Assembly: GCF_029407905.1 (NCBI RefSeq)
Contig: NC_073643.1
Span: forward strand, 37,482,501-37,546,500
Length of the DNA: 64,000 nt
Direction: 5' to 3'
DNA from: Bubalus kerabau
Lineage: Eukaryota > Chordata > Mammalia > Artiodactyla > Bovidae
Of this stretch, positions 11,997-21,739 are shown one piece after another. How positions within the stretch are numbered: the first letter of the stretch is position 1; every line of letters begins with the position of its first letter. Position numbers and translations under genes: made by a program. Under the pieces are notes generated by a model. The model did no database searches. It was not told the DNA's origin and was given only the letters and a program-made list of their open reading frames with translations.

Positions 11997-12108
11997 TGCT
12001 CTTTTTTTGGTGGGGGAATGGGGGTATTAGGTCCGTGACCAGGAATTGAATCTCACCCCACAACAGTGAGAGTGTGGAGTCCTAATTACTGAACTGACAG
12101 GAAACGCC
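11997..12108 (-). mobile_element. CHR-type tRNA-derived SINE with target-site duplication
   Basis: A short antisense element carries 'gtccgtgaccaggaattgaatctc' and 'gagtcctaattactgaactgacagg'. The flanks CTGTTTTTTCA (11986-11996) and CTGTTTTTCA (12109-12118) differ only by one T in a homopolymer, so the ends are well fixed. Confidence 0.82.
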
Positions 12109-12118
12109 CTGTTTTTCA

Positions 12119-13470
12119 AGAAAATATGTCTTAGTCTTAGATTCGATCAAAGCTACCACATTATACAATTCCAGGGGGCACTATTCAGTTTATAATCTAT
12201 GTAAATGGTGCCCTGGGTTGTGGGCAGCACCCTGACTGCCTGGCTTTATGTCGTGGCTGAGTTCCAGTAGCAGATACTCAGCTAGCCTGAAAGAGAACCA
12301 GTTGCCATTCGTTTGGGATGCATGCGTCTCATTCATGGTAAAACGGTACCTTACTCCTGTGAGGGTAATACCCACCAGATACTTGAACACCAGAAGCCTA
12401 ATCCAGTCCAATTACAAGATCTCTCCATCCTTAATTCTGCTAATTAAAGGTTTGAGACAGTACTGGAATTGAATCTTTTAGGGTAGAAGCTGATATTTCT
12501 TTCATTTATCCTGCCTTCATTCATTTGCTCTAACTATTCATACAGCCATTCTCCATTTATTTCATGTATCTGTCTATTCAGCAAGCATGTATTGAATACT
12601 ACTGTGAGCAGGTCCCCATGATAGATGCTCAACATTTAGGGGGGAAACTGGTTACCTTTCTTGCTTTCAGGGAGTTTATAACATAGTGGGCAACCACTGT
12701 AACAAACAAGAGACAAGCGGTAAGAGAATGAAGTAAATCCCATGGTAGAGTAAGCCCAGGACTACATGACATACAAAGACAGACACCAAGCTCAGTCTTG
12801 AGACCAATGAATCAGTGTGACCAGGAAGTGAAATAAATCCCCTTCAATAAATTGAAGACATAAGGAAAAGGAGTGGAATATCTTCCCTAGGAAGAAACAG
12901 GAAATATCTACTCATGTAACCATGGGCAAGTGACTAACATCTCTAGGCTTAATTCCTCTTTAAAAAGGAGTATGTTTATTAGGGGTATAATTGACTCGTT
13001 AAGCATCTTAATATTCCAGGCCCAGTCTCAAGATAATATAGTCCTTTGTACAGTGCTCTCTCCTGAGGATTCTTCAAGAATAGACTGCTTAGAGTTTTGT
13101 TTCTTCTGAAATGTTTAAAAGTAACAACAAAAACCAGTGCCACAGTAAAAGATAGGACGTGGTTTTAATGCTTGCATTTACTTAGTCCTTTTAGCATACA
13201 CATAACAATGCAGTATAATAGGGCTGTTCACTAACTGCAAGATGTATAAGACATTAACTCAAGGTATATTAAAGGCAGTATAGTCTAGTAAAAGACTCCA
13301 AGTCCACATAGATTTCTTTTACTCTATCTTTGTCACTGTAGACATAACTTTATTTGATGATAACAAAAATCTAATTTTAAGGCCCTTTGTGAATAGTAGA
13401 CTGGGTTAAAGATCTTGCCCCTTTGCCTCCTTGGCAATCCCAGTAGATATAGGATGCTATGAGATGAGAT
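12119..13470. other. Mostly single-copy DNA with one weak L2 fragment
   Basis: Around 12540-12760 there is an antisense L2-like pattern ('gtctattcagcaagcatgtattgaatactactgtgagcagg' and 'cagggagtttataacatagtggg'), strongly decayed. The remainder shows no gene or repeat that I can name. Confidence 0.45.
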
Positions 13471-13473
13471 AGG

Positions 13474-13775
13474 GGCGTCCCTGATAGCTCAGTTGGTAAA
13501 GAATCCGCCTGCAATGCAGGAGACTCTGGTTTGATTCTTGGGTCGGGAAGATCCGCTGGAGAAGGAATAGACCACCCACTCCAGTATTCTTGGGCTTCCC
13601 TTGTGGTTCAGCTGGTAAAGAATCCACCTGCAAGGCGGGAGACTTGGGTTTGATCCATGGGTTGGGAAAATCTCCCAGAGAAGGGAAAATCTACCCACTC
13701 CAGTATTCTGGCCTGAAGAATTCCAAGGACCGCATAGTCCATGGAGTCACAAACAGTGGAACACAACTGAGCGAC
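13474..13775 (+). mobile_element. Bov-tA SINE with two tRNA-like heads
   Basis: Two tRNA-derived modules lie head to tail. The first (13474-13592) reads TCCCTGATAGCTCAGTTGG then AAGAATCCGCCTGCAATGC. The second (13593 onward) reads TCCCTTGTGGTTCAGCTGG then AAGAATCCACCTGCAAGGC. The BovB-derived 3' body then runs to 'acacaactgagcgacttt'. Such Bov-tA SINEs are ruminant-specific and are thought to use BovB machinery. The usual tail is missing and the body abuts BovB sequence near 13776. Confidence 0.9.
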
Positions 13776-14337
13776 TTTCTAAAACCAGCTTGAACATCTG
13801 GAAGTTCACGGTTCACATATTGCTGAAGCCTGGCTTGGAGAATTTTGAGCATTACTTTACTAGCGTGTGAGATGAGTGCAATTGTGCGGTAGTTTGAGCA
13901 TTCTTTGGCATTGCCTTTCTTTGGGATTCGAATGAAAACTGCCCTTTTCCAGTCCTGTGGCCACTGCTGAGTTTTCCAAATTTGTTGGCATATTGAGTAC
14001 AACACTTTCACAGCATCATCTTTCAGGATTTGAAATAGCTCAACTGGAATTCCATCACTTCCACTAGCTTTGTTCGTAGTGAAGCTTTCTAAGGCCCACT
14101 TGACTTCACATTCCAGGATGTCTGGCTATAGGTAACTTATCACAATATCGTGATTATCTTGGTCGTGAAGCTCTTTTTTTACAGTTCTTCTGTGTATTCT
14201 TGCCACCTCTTAATATATTCTGCTTCTGTTAGGTCCATACCATTTCTGTCCTTTATTGAGCCCATCTTTGCATGAAATGTTCCCTTGGTATCTCTAATTC
14301 TCTTGAAGAGATTTCTAGTCTTCCCCATTCTGTTGTT

Positions 14338-14810
14338 TTATTCTATTTCTTTGCATTGATCATTGAGGAAGGCTTTCTTATCTCTCCTTGCTATTCTTTG
14401 GAACTCTGCATTCAGATGCTTATATCTTTCCTTTTCTCCTTTGCTTTTCACTTCTCTTCTTTTCACAGCTATTTGTAAGTCCTCCTCAGGAAGCCATTTT
14501 GTTTTTTTGCATTTCTTTTCCATGGGGATGGTCTTGATCCCTGTCTCCTGTACAGTGTCAGGAACCTCTGTCCATAGTTCATCAGGCACTCTGTCTATCA
14601 GATCTAGTCCCTTAAATCTACTTCTCACTTCCACTGTATAATCAGAAGGGATTTGATTTAGGTCATACCTGAATGGTCTAGTGGTTTTCCCCACTTTCTT
14701 CAATTTAAGTCTGAATTTGGCAATAAGGAGTTCATGATCTGAGCCACAGTCAGCTCCTGGTCTTGTTTTTGCTCCATCTTTGGCTCCAAAGAATATAATC
14801 AGTCTGATTT
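14338..14810 (-). pseudogene. BovB linker region, open frame running through an inversion point
   Basis: The sense BovB frame encodes the region between endonuclease and reverse transcriptase. Readable blocks are DHELLIAKFRLKLKKVGK, TRPFRYDLNQIPSDYTVEV, KKCKKTKWLPEE and FQRIARRDKKAFL. The open frame continues upstream through the inversion point at 14811 to about 14976. Those extra 55 codons are antisense BovB, so the 212-codon frame is an accidental chimera and not a gene. Confidence 0.8.
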
Positions 14811-14850
14811 CAGAGGAACCAGAGATCAAATTGCCAACATCTGCTGGATC

Positions 14851-15153
14851 ATGGAAAAAGCAAGAGAGTTCCAGAAAAACATCTATTTCTGCTTTATTGA
14901 CTATGCCAAAGCCTTTGACTGTGTGGATCACAATAAACTGTGGAAAATTCTGAAAGAGATGGGAATACCAGACCATCTGACCTGCCTCTTGAGAAACCTA
15001 TATGCAGGTCAGGAAGCAACAGTTAGAACTGGACATGGAACAACTGACTGGTTCCAAACAGGAAAAAGAGTACGTCAAGGCTGTATATTGTCACCCTGCT
15101 TATTTAAATTATATGCAGAGTACATCATGAGAAATGCTGGGCTTGAAGAAGCA
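14851..15153 (+). pseudogene. BovB reverse transcriptase fragment (finger/palm start)
   Basis: This is the sense fragment of the BovB reverse transcriptase. The blocks IYFCFIDYAKAFDCVDHNKLW (the palm motif with the first catalytic Asp, in the FIDYAKAFD context), GIPDHLTCLLRNLYAGQEA and RQGCILSPCLFKLYAEY are intact. It ends before the YADD motif because the element is cut at about 15153. The remaining frame into 15174 is host sequence. Confidence 0.88.
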
Positions 15154-15196
15154 TCCTATAAAACCATTCTATAAAAGAAACATCCTATAAAACCAT
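15152..15196. repeat. Partial tandem duplication at the BovB edge
   Basis: The 16-mer CATCCTATAAAACCAT occurs at 15152-15167 and again, identical, at 15181-15196. This gives a 29-base period for about 1.5 copies, exactly where BovB sequence stops. Confidence 0.85.
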
Positions 15197-15497
15197 CAGA
15201 TGGACTGAAATTTGGCCTAAGTTCTGATGGTTTGGTCCATGACTGTAAATAAGTCTGAGGATCTACATGTTTTTGCCCTAGTGAATAGAAGTTTGTGACT
15301 AATAGAGGTTCTGTTGAATTTCAAGTTTGCTGCTTAATGTGGTCCTCCCATATAGGCCACCTGCTAGAAGGTAGGCATTCAGCTTCCTTCATTACACTGG
15401 AATCAGACACCCCATGCAAATCCACCATCATCTGGGATCCTTTGGAAGAATTTCATACCTTCTGACTGTAGATGTGGATGATTTGCAGAAGCAAACT
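15197..15497. other. Single-copy spacer between two BovB insertions
   Basis: About 300 bases show no recognisable repeat or gene. Confidence 0.5.
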
Positions 15498-16693
15498 GTT
15501 CAGTTCAGTTCAGTTCAGTTGCTCAGTCGTGTCCGACTCTTCGCGACCCCATGAATCGCAGCACGCCAGGCCTCCCTGTCCATCACCAACTCCCGGAGTT
15601 CACTCAGACTCATGTCCATCAAGTCGTGATGCCATCCAGCCATCTCATCCTCTGTCGTCCCCTTCTCCTCCTGCCCCCAATCCCTCCCAGCATCAGAGTC
15701 TTTTCCAATGAGTCAACTCTTCGCATGAGGTGGCCAAAGTACTGGAGTTTCAGCTTTAGCATCATTCCCTCCAAAGAAATCCCAGGGCTGATCTCCTTCA
15801 GAATGGACTGGTTGGATCTCCTTGCTGTCCAAGGGGCTCTCAAGAGTCTTCTCCAACACCACAGTTCAAAAGCATCAATTCTTCGGCGCTCGGCCTTCTT
15901 CACAGTCCAACTCTCACATCCATACATGACCACAGGAAAAACCATAGCCTTGACTAGACGGACCTTAGTTGGCAAAGTAATGTCTCTGCTTTTGAATATG
16001 CTTTCTAGTTTGGTCATAGCTTTCCTTCCAAGGAGTAAGCGTCGTTTAATTTCATGGCTGCAGTCACCATCTGCAGTGATTTTGGAGCCCAGAAAAATAA
16101 AGTCTGACATTGTTTCCACTGTTTCCCCATCTACTTCCCATGAAGTGATGGGACCGGATGCCACGATCTTCGTTTTCTGAATGTTGAACTTTAAGCCAAC
16201 TTTTTCACTCTCCACTTTCACTTTCATCAAGAGGCTTTTTAGTTCCTCTTCACTTTCTGCCATAAGGGTGGTGTCATCTGCATATCTGAGGTTATTGATA
16301 TTTCTCCTGGCAATCTTGATTCCAGCTTGTGTTTCTTCCAGTCCAGCGTTTCTTATGATGTACTCTGCATGTAAGTTAAATAAGCAGGGTGATAATATGC
16401 AGCCTTGATGTACTCCTTTTCCTATTTGGAACCAGTCTGTTGTTCCATGTCCAGTTCTAACTGTTGCTTCCTGACCTGCATACAGATTTCTCAGGAGGCA
16501 GGTCAGGTGGTCTGGTATTCCTTTCTCTTTGAGAATTTTCCACAGTTTATTGTGATCCACACAATCAAAGTTGTCTGGGGAGGCCTTACAAATAGCTGTG
16601 AAAAGAAAAGAAGCAAAAAGCAAAGGAGAAAAGGAAAGATATAAGCATCTGAATGCAGAGTTCCAAAGAATAGCAAGAAGAGATAAGAAAGCA
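15498..16693. mobile_element. BovB LINE, 5' piece inverted and internal part lost
   Basis: The main part (15498-16570, antisense) runs from the GTTCAGTTCAGTT tail to the reverse transcriptase palm region. At 16571 the sequence switches to sense BovB (TTGTCTGGGGAGGCCTTAC to about 16693), which comes from the linker upstream of the reverse transcriptase. Measured on the copy at 37146-40206, the pieces cover about 37146-38210 and 38916-39038, so about 0.7 kb between them is missing. Inversion plus deletion is a typical twin-priming outcome. The flanks AGCAAACTGTT (about 15490-15500) and AGCAAGCTATT (about 16690-16700) match at 9 of 11 bases, which is only suggestive of a target-site duplication. 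Confidence 0.93.
15619..16570 (-). pseudogene. BovB reverse transcriptase C-terminal half, long uninterrupted frame
   Basis: This is the longest undisturbed BovB coding stretch in the antisense insertions, about 316 codons of genuine BovB. Order: FDCVDHNKLW (palm Asp motif), GIPDHLTCLLRNLYAGQEA, GCILSPCLFNLHAEY, RYADDTTLMAESEEELKSLL (YADD catalytic pair), SDFIFLGSKITADGDC, VMYGCESWTVKKAERRR, FELWCWRRLLRAPW, YFGHLMRRVDSLEKTLML and an Arg-rich end GGRRRRGRQRMRWLDG. The frame opens 18 codons earlier, in the inverted 5' piece (16571-16623), so the first residues are antisense noise. The N-terminal endonuclease is absent, so the element is not autonomous. Confidence 0.9.
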
Positions 16694-17070
16694 AGCTATT
16701 AGATACAACTAAAAAAATGATATCGTTAGGGAACATGGAGCAGTTAAAAGAAATAACTTGATATAATACTTGCTGTTGTGCTCTGAATTCATGTTGTATA
16801 CTTCAGGGGCCTGGCCTGCCATGACCTGTCAGCCTTCTTTCTCCTTTCCTCTGTTCTTTCCTTCCTTCCATTGTCCTTCCCGCCCTCCATTTCCTACCCC
16901 CTCTTTCTTTTCTTTCCTTCTACCACAAACTGTCTATTTCTTCCCCTTGTTCCAAACTCTGGCAGTAGAGCAGTCCATAGCCATTACTGGAGCTGCGTGT
17001 ACATGGGTTCTAACAGAGACCCTAAAGAAAATTTAAGGTAGAAAACAAATAAAACATCTATAATAAATTA
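16694..17070. other. Single-copy DNA with a pyrimidine tract
   Basis: No gene is seen. About 16820-16930 is dominated by C and T ('ctttctcctttcctctgttc' type), which accounts for the short open frame there. Confidence 0.45.
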
Positions 17071-17074
17071 TATA

Positions 17075-17850
17075 AATCTTAAATTCACAGCTCGCTGAAT
17101 TTTTGTGCACATTCACGTTCATACCCCCACCCCCATGTCTATGCAACCATTACCCAGATCAATATGGAGAGCACTGAGCAGTCCTTCAGGTCCCTCATGT
17201 CTGCTCTGATGATTGTGACTTAAGTGCCCTGGATTATTTTGTCTGTTATTGAATTTCATATAAACAGAATCATACAATGTGTATTATTTTGTTCTAACTT
17301 CTTTTTCTTCCTTATTGTTTGCATGTAACAGCAGCAGTAGTTTGGTTTTTTGTTGTTTTTGTGCTGAGTCTTGCATTGTGTGACTATACCACCATCTTTA
17401 TCCATTTTTCTGTTGATTTAAACTATCTCCCAGTTTTAGCTTACTTACTGCTGGGAACATTCTTATGTGAGGGGATGTGTGTACTCATTTCACACGCAGA
17501 ATTGTTGGCATATGTGTAGGCATATGCAGCCATAAGCAGTTCCCTGTAACAGAGATTGTCACACAGTTTCCAAAGTGAGTGTTCCAATTTGCAGTAGTAC
17601 TTCCATGCATGAGAGTTCCAGTTGCTCCTCATCCTCACTGCCATTTGCTATTGTCAGTCTTTTAGATTTTTCGTCCTCGTGGTAGATGTGCCATAGTATT
17701 TCATTATTATTTGAATTTTCATTTTTTCTGATATATAATGATATTAAGCACATTTTCAAATGTTTATTGTCTACTTGGGTACCTTCTTTTGTGAAATACA
17801 ATTGAAATCCTTTCCCATTTTTCTTTTTAATTGGGTAGTTTGGCTTTTTC
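17075..17850 (-). repeat. Old L1 3' part
   Basis: The antisense L1 3' UTR and ORF2 end are recognisable: 'accattacccagatcaatatggaga', 'gaatttcatataaacagaatcatac', 'ttccaatttgcagtagtacttcc', 'agttccagttgctcctcatcctc' and 'attgtctacttgggtaccttctttt'. The copy is degraded, with indels. Confidence 0.75.
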
Positions 17851-17859
17851 TTGCTGATT

Positions 17860-18010
17860 GGTAGAAGAAGCTGGGTTTTAAACCCTGACTCTGCTGCTTA
17901 TTAGATGTGCTTGGAAAGGTTGCCTCACCTTTTTGAGCTTCATCTATAGGATCGAGCCAGTAACACTTATTTTATAGGTTGTGGTGAGAGTGACTTGAAG
18001 AATTGTATGT
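17860..18010 (+). repeat. MIR SINE
   Basis: A sense MIR is readable: 'ctgggttttaaaccctgactctgctgcttattag', 'gttgcctcacctttttgagc' and 'gttgtggtgagagtgacttg'. Confidence 0.7.
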
Positions 18011-19035
18011 TAATTTCTAGTAGTATACATTACTATGCCTGTGTTTCCAAGCACAGAAAAGGCATGGGTGACTTATACCTAAACTGAAAAAAAAAACCTG
18101 TTCTGTTATCAGGTGAATAGCCTATTGAGATATTTTAAATACCTTTATTTTTCTTTCCCAGTATTCTCTTCTATTTTTTATACTTATATAACAAAAGGGA
18201 AGACAGTGCCCATGTGCATAATACACTATAGGCCAAAGTGACTTATCTCCTACAAAAGAACACTGGAAGTTGTATCTGTTCTCCTAAGAATTCTGTGTTT
18301 GCAACTGGGACAAGTGAGAACCAAGAGAGTTTCTGAAAAGGAGAGAATAAGATAAAATGCAGATGTAGGACCCAATTAAAGAAATCTGCCTGCCCTGGGT
18401 AGTGGTGGGAAGCATGTCTTTTATTTCCTTTTTCTTCCTAGTCAGCCAGTTTCTTGAGACTTTGCTTTTCATTTGCAAAATAGGAATAACAATACGTTCC
18501 TTAAAGGGTGAGTCAGGTGGCCTGGCGCAATCTTGATCTCCTGTAAGCACTTCACATCTGGACAATGAGGGCATGGGTCATGAGCATGGTGATTGTGCTG
18601 GCCATGATGGGGATAGTGGTGATGGTATTGAGGATACTGAAGGGACGACTTCTGTTAGCAGACTTGTTTACAGCCCACGTGAAAGGCTGTTTTGGGGCAG
18701 ACAATAGCAGTTTCAGGAAGTAGGTGGGAAGGCTAGAAAAGAGCAAAGAATCTTCTGTTCTGAGAGGAATTAGCATAGGTTGCCCATTTGTACACCAGAT
18801 TTGTGTGTGTTGAAGATAACCTGGGCATCCCAAACCATATTACTGTGATAGATTATTTATTCCTAAAAATATCAAAATCAGAATATGCTAATGGTATAGG
18901 CAGTTACTGAAACTCGCCTTGAATACCTGTGTCAACATTGAGCAGAACCTTATTTCAAGGGAACGTCCTGGAAAATCAGTCCCCTTCAGTTTTCAGGATG
19001 CTGAAGAGGCACAGAGTTGTGACTGCTTAGTCAAC
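18011..19035. other. Single-copy DNA, nothing recognised
   Basis: No gene or repeat family is recognised. Open frames of about 95 codons on the - strand at 18284-18833 have no domain or splice context. Confidence 0.4.
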
Positions 19036-19039
19036 ATAA

Positions 19040-19242
19040 GCTTCGGTTGTGGATGGAACTGGTTTGACTCACCACCCCTCCACTCTGTGGCTCTGTGATC
19101 TCAGATAAATTACTTCCCTGAGGTTGCTAGTTTATAAAATTGGGACAGTAGTATCATCCCAATAGAATTGTGGTGAGAGTTATGTGACATAAGACATAAG
19201 AAGCACCAAGAGAGGTCCTGGCAAGTAATAGTTGCTCAAAGT
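19040..19242 (+). repeat. MIR SINE
   Basis: A nearly complete sense MIR is present: 'tggaactggtttgactcacc', 'tgtgatctcagataaattacttccctgagg', 'aaaattgggacagtagtatc', 'gaattgtggtgagagttatg' and an end resembling 'agtaatagttgctca'. Confidence 0.75.
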
Positions 19243-19415
19243 GCAGAAATATATTCATGTATCTGATGAGTAGATGTGCATGCTTTATTTCTATGACAAC
19301 TGTTTAGTGAGCAGAGTGGAGTGGTGCAGAGGAGGATGAAAGGGTCTTTCGACGTAACTACCCTGCTGTACGAGAGCACTTGCTAGACCTCATCTATGGG
19401 TTGTGGATAAAAATG

Positions 19416-19452
19416 GGCTTTCTTTAAAAAAAAAAAAAAAAAAGGCTTTCTT
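19416..19452. repeat. Pure poly(A) run flanked by a 9-base direct repeat
   Basis: GGCTTTCTT at 19416-19424 is followed by T and 18 A (19426-19443), then GGCTTTCTT again at 19444-19452. No SINE or LINE body lies between the repeats. The arrangement resembles a retrotransposition scar consisting of little more than the tail. A simple local duplication with A expansion is the alternative. Confidence 0.8.
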
Positions 19453-21735
19453 GCAAGGTTTGGTCTCTATAATTCTTCCACTATAATGTTTGATGTTAGA
19501 GCAATTACCGTTGAGAAAAGTCTACCGTATAACTCACCTACTATTGAGGAGGCCATGGTGGACAATTTATAATTTACTAACATAAGGCCCACTGATAGGT
19601 ACTTTCTAATGCTGCATAGTGTAAGCTTAATTCATTCTCTCCTCCTCATTAACTCTGATCTGCTGAAAGCCCTTCAGCAGACTCTAAAGGTAGGATAGGC
19701 ACCCTGCAAAGGACTAGTTGGCCTCCAAGGGCTAGTTTTTCTTTTATTGCCAGCTCTTGGGCTCTCCATCTGAGTCATTGCATATCTGCAAGAAGATAAG
19801 CACTCCCTGCAGTGGTGCACGGTCCCCAAGAAGCACAGTTGCCTTTCACAACAGACTCTCTGGAAAGCATCGACTCTGTATTTCATGCCCCCTTTACTCA
19901 TTCACTGTGACAGATTTATTCAGAAGCCTTTTTGGCTGGTATATGAATGTAGTGAAGGGTTCTAACATGCACATGGTGAATATACTCTTGGGAGTCCTAA
20001 TTTGTATCCTCAAGGCAGCAGGAGTCAAAAGACACAAAGATGATATTGTAGGTTCAATGTAAGTTTCGCCGTTTAAAGGAGGGAGAGATGTGGTCTTGTA
20101 AAGCAGGTCATTTGTAGAGAAATCTGGTCATAAAAATGTAGAGAGTCAATTTTGACACCATCCTTTGTTCAGTTAAAGTCTGAAGTTCCTGAAACTTTGA
20201 TCTTTGATAGCACCATTGCAGGATCCTTCTCCTATTAATTATCTTAAATTGTGTATTTTCATTGCATGAGCCATTTTCTTGTGTAATAGCTGGAAGCCTG
20301 ATTTTTTTTTTTTTTTGCATTTTTTTGGAAAACCTGTAAAAAAATCTCATTTGAGTCCCATCCAAGAATATGATCATCTTTCACACCTTGAAGAGAAGTA
20401 ATGCTAGAATTATGACACTTTAATGTCAATGTTCAATGTCTATCCTATTTCCATTTCTTGTTGCAATTTACAGCCATAAGAATTCTGTATATTTCCCCTT
20501 TGGTATTTGGCTCCTCCGTTGACTAACAAAAGCCAGAAAATTGTCAGTGGAGTTTTTGCTTCATAAAGGGTCTCTTTCTCACACTTCTGTGGAAATTTGA
20601 GTTAAATATCCAGCTGGAAAATACCATCTCAAGTTGATCTATATATTTTTTAATGCTGGAAATCCAAGTTTATTATAAGGAAAATACCCATGTCTTTGGG
20701 TAAGTAAATACTCAAAGCTAAGTGATATGTCATTTGTCTTTGACATATGAAAGTTGTTATCTTTCATCCATAAGTCATGAAAAAACATGAACAATATAAA
20801 CTCCAGTATCACTCTTATAAGTTGATCTTAGATTCAGGCCCCTTGGTCACTTTAAAAAGCATCAGATATAATGAGATGCTTCTGATTTCCTTCCTAACCA
20901 ATGCTGTTTTCCTTAATAACCAAAATATTTGTTATTTCTTATAATTAATGTCCATATCTGATTAAATATCATTTTCCAAACCGAACTTGGCTACAAAATC
21001 TAAACAACACAGATTAAATTATTATCATTTGAAGAATATTTTTCATTTTTATCAGCATCTCACTTGGTTAGATAGCACCATTATTTCTTGATTTTCAGAC
21101 AGTAAGAAATCAATATTTTTTTCTGTGATTGGCTGTTGTCGAACACAGATGTAGATGTTTATTGTGGTAGTTTTCTTTTTTTCTGGAAAGCTGTTAATTC
21201 AAAGATGTATTTTATAATTAATGATATCTTAGAACTAAGAGAATTTTGGTATTATAAAAATTACCAGGCTACTGCTTTAATGTTCTGGTCAGGCTTGCAA
21301 ATCCAGCATTCAGAGACTATTTATTTAGTTCCTTAGGGATCTTTGCCTGCAATTAGAAGACATTGCCATAAGGTGGCAATAATGGTACCCTCTTATCTAC
21401 CCTCCATGTTCCAGTCAGAGAGACAGAAAATGTAGTCTCCAGTGAACACTTTGATTTTTTTTCACTTCAAATTCCTTTTTCTATTATGTAAGTGATGCAT
21501 CTCAATTTTTTCATTAAAAACAAAAGCATCACAAAGACTGTCAGCATCCTCTGTGACCATCCCCCCCTCATGCTGTTTTCTTTTGTTTTCCCCAAAGGCA
21601 ACCACAGATCACCATTTAAAATTGTCCTCTGGGATAGTTTCCTAATCATTCATAAATATATATACAAATCCACAGAAAATGGATAATACATAGTTGTGTG
21701 TGTGTTTTGATTACCATAAAGGGTACCGTATTCTT
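19453..21735. other. Single-copy AT-rich DNA, nothing recognised
   Basis: No gene or repeat family is identified. A T run sits at about 20301-20316. Open frames reach about 101 codons (19757-20062, + strand) without recognisable domains. Confidence 0.4.
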
Positions 21736-21739
21736 CTTT

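Larger units (their letters stand above)
13776..15153. mobile_element. BovB LINE with internal inversion
   Basis: The left part (13776-14810) is antisense BovB. It runs from the endonuclease/reverse transcriptase linker side at its right edge to the 'caagctggttttag' point at its left edge. The right part (14811-15153) is sense BovB and begins with 'cagaggaaccagagatcaaa'. Relative to the full-length copy at 37146-40206, the breakpoints correspond to about 38318 and 38312, so the halves were contiguous in the parent within a few bases. That arrangement is expected from twin priming during insertion. The right part stops inside the reverse transcriptase, so the 3' terminus is missing and no target-site duplication is visible. 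A small deletion lies near 14771. Confidence 0.93.

Noticed and set aside
13474..13660. tRNA-like A- and B-box sequences
   Set aside because: They are the tRNA-derived heads of a Bov-tA SINE, followed by a BovB-derived body, and not tRNA genes. The same applies to the heads at 34560-34638, 48881-48960 and elsewhere.
16830..16930. Pyrimidine-rich stretch as a splice polypyrimidine tract or triplex element
   Set aside because: It is long and irregular, no convincing AG acceptor plus exon follows, and mirror symmetry is not evident.
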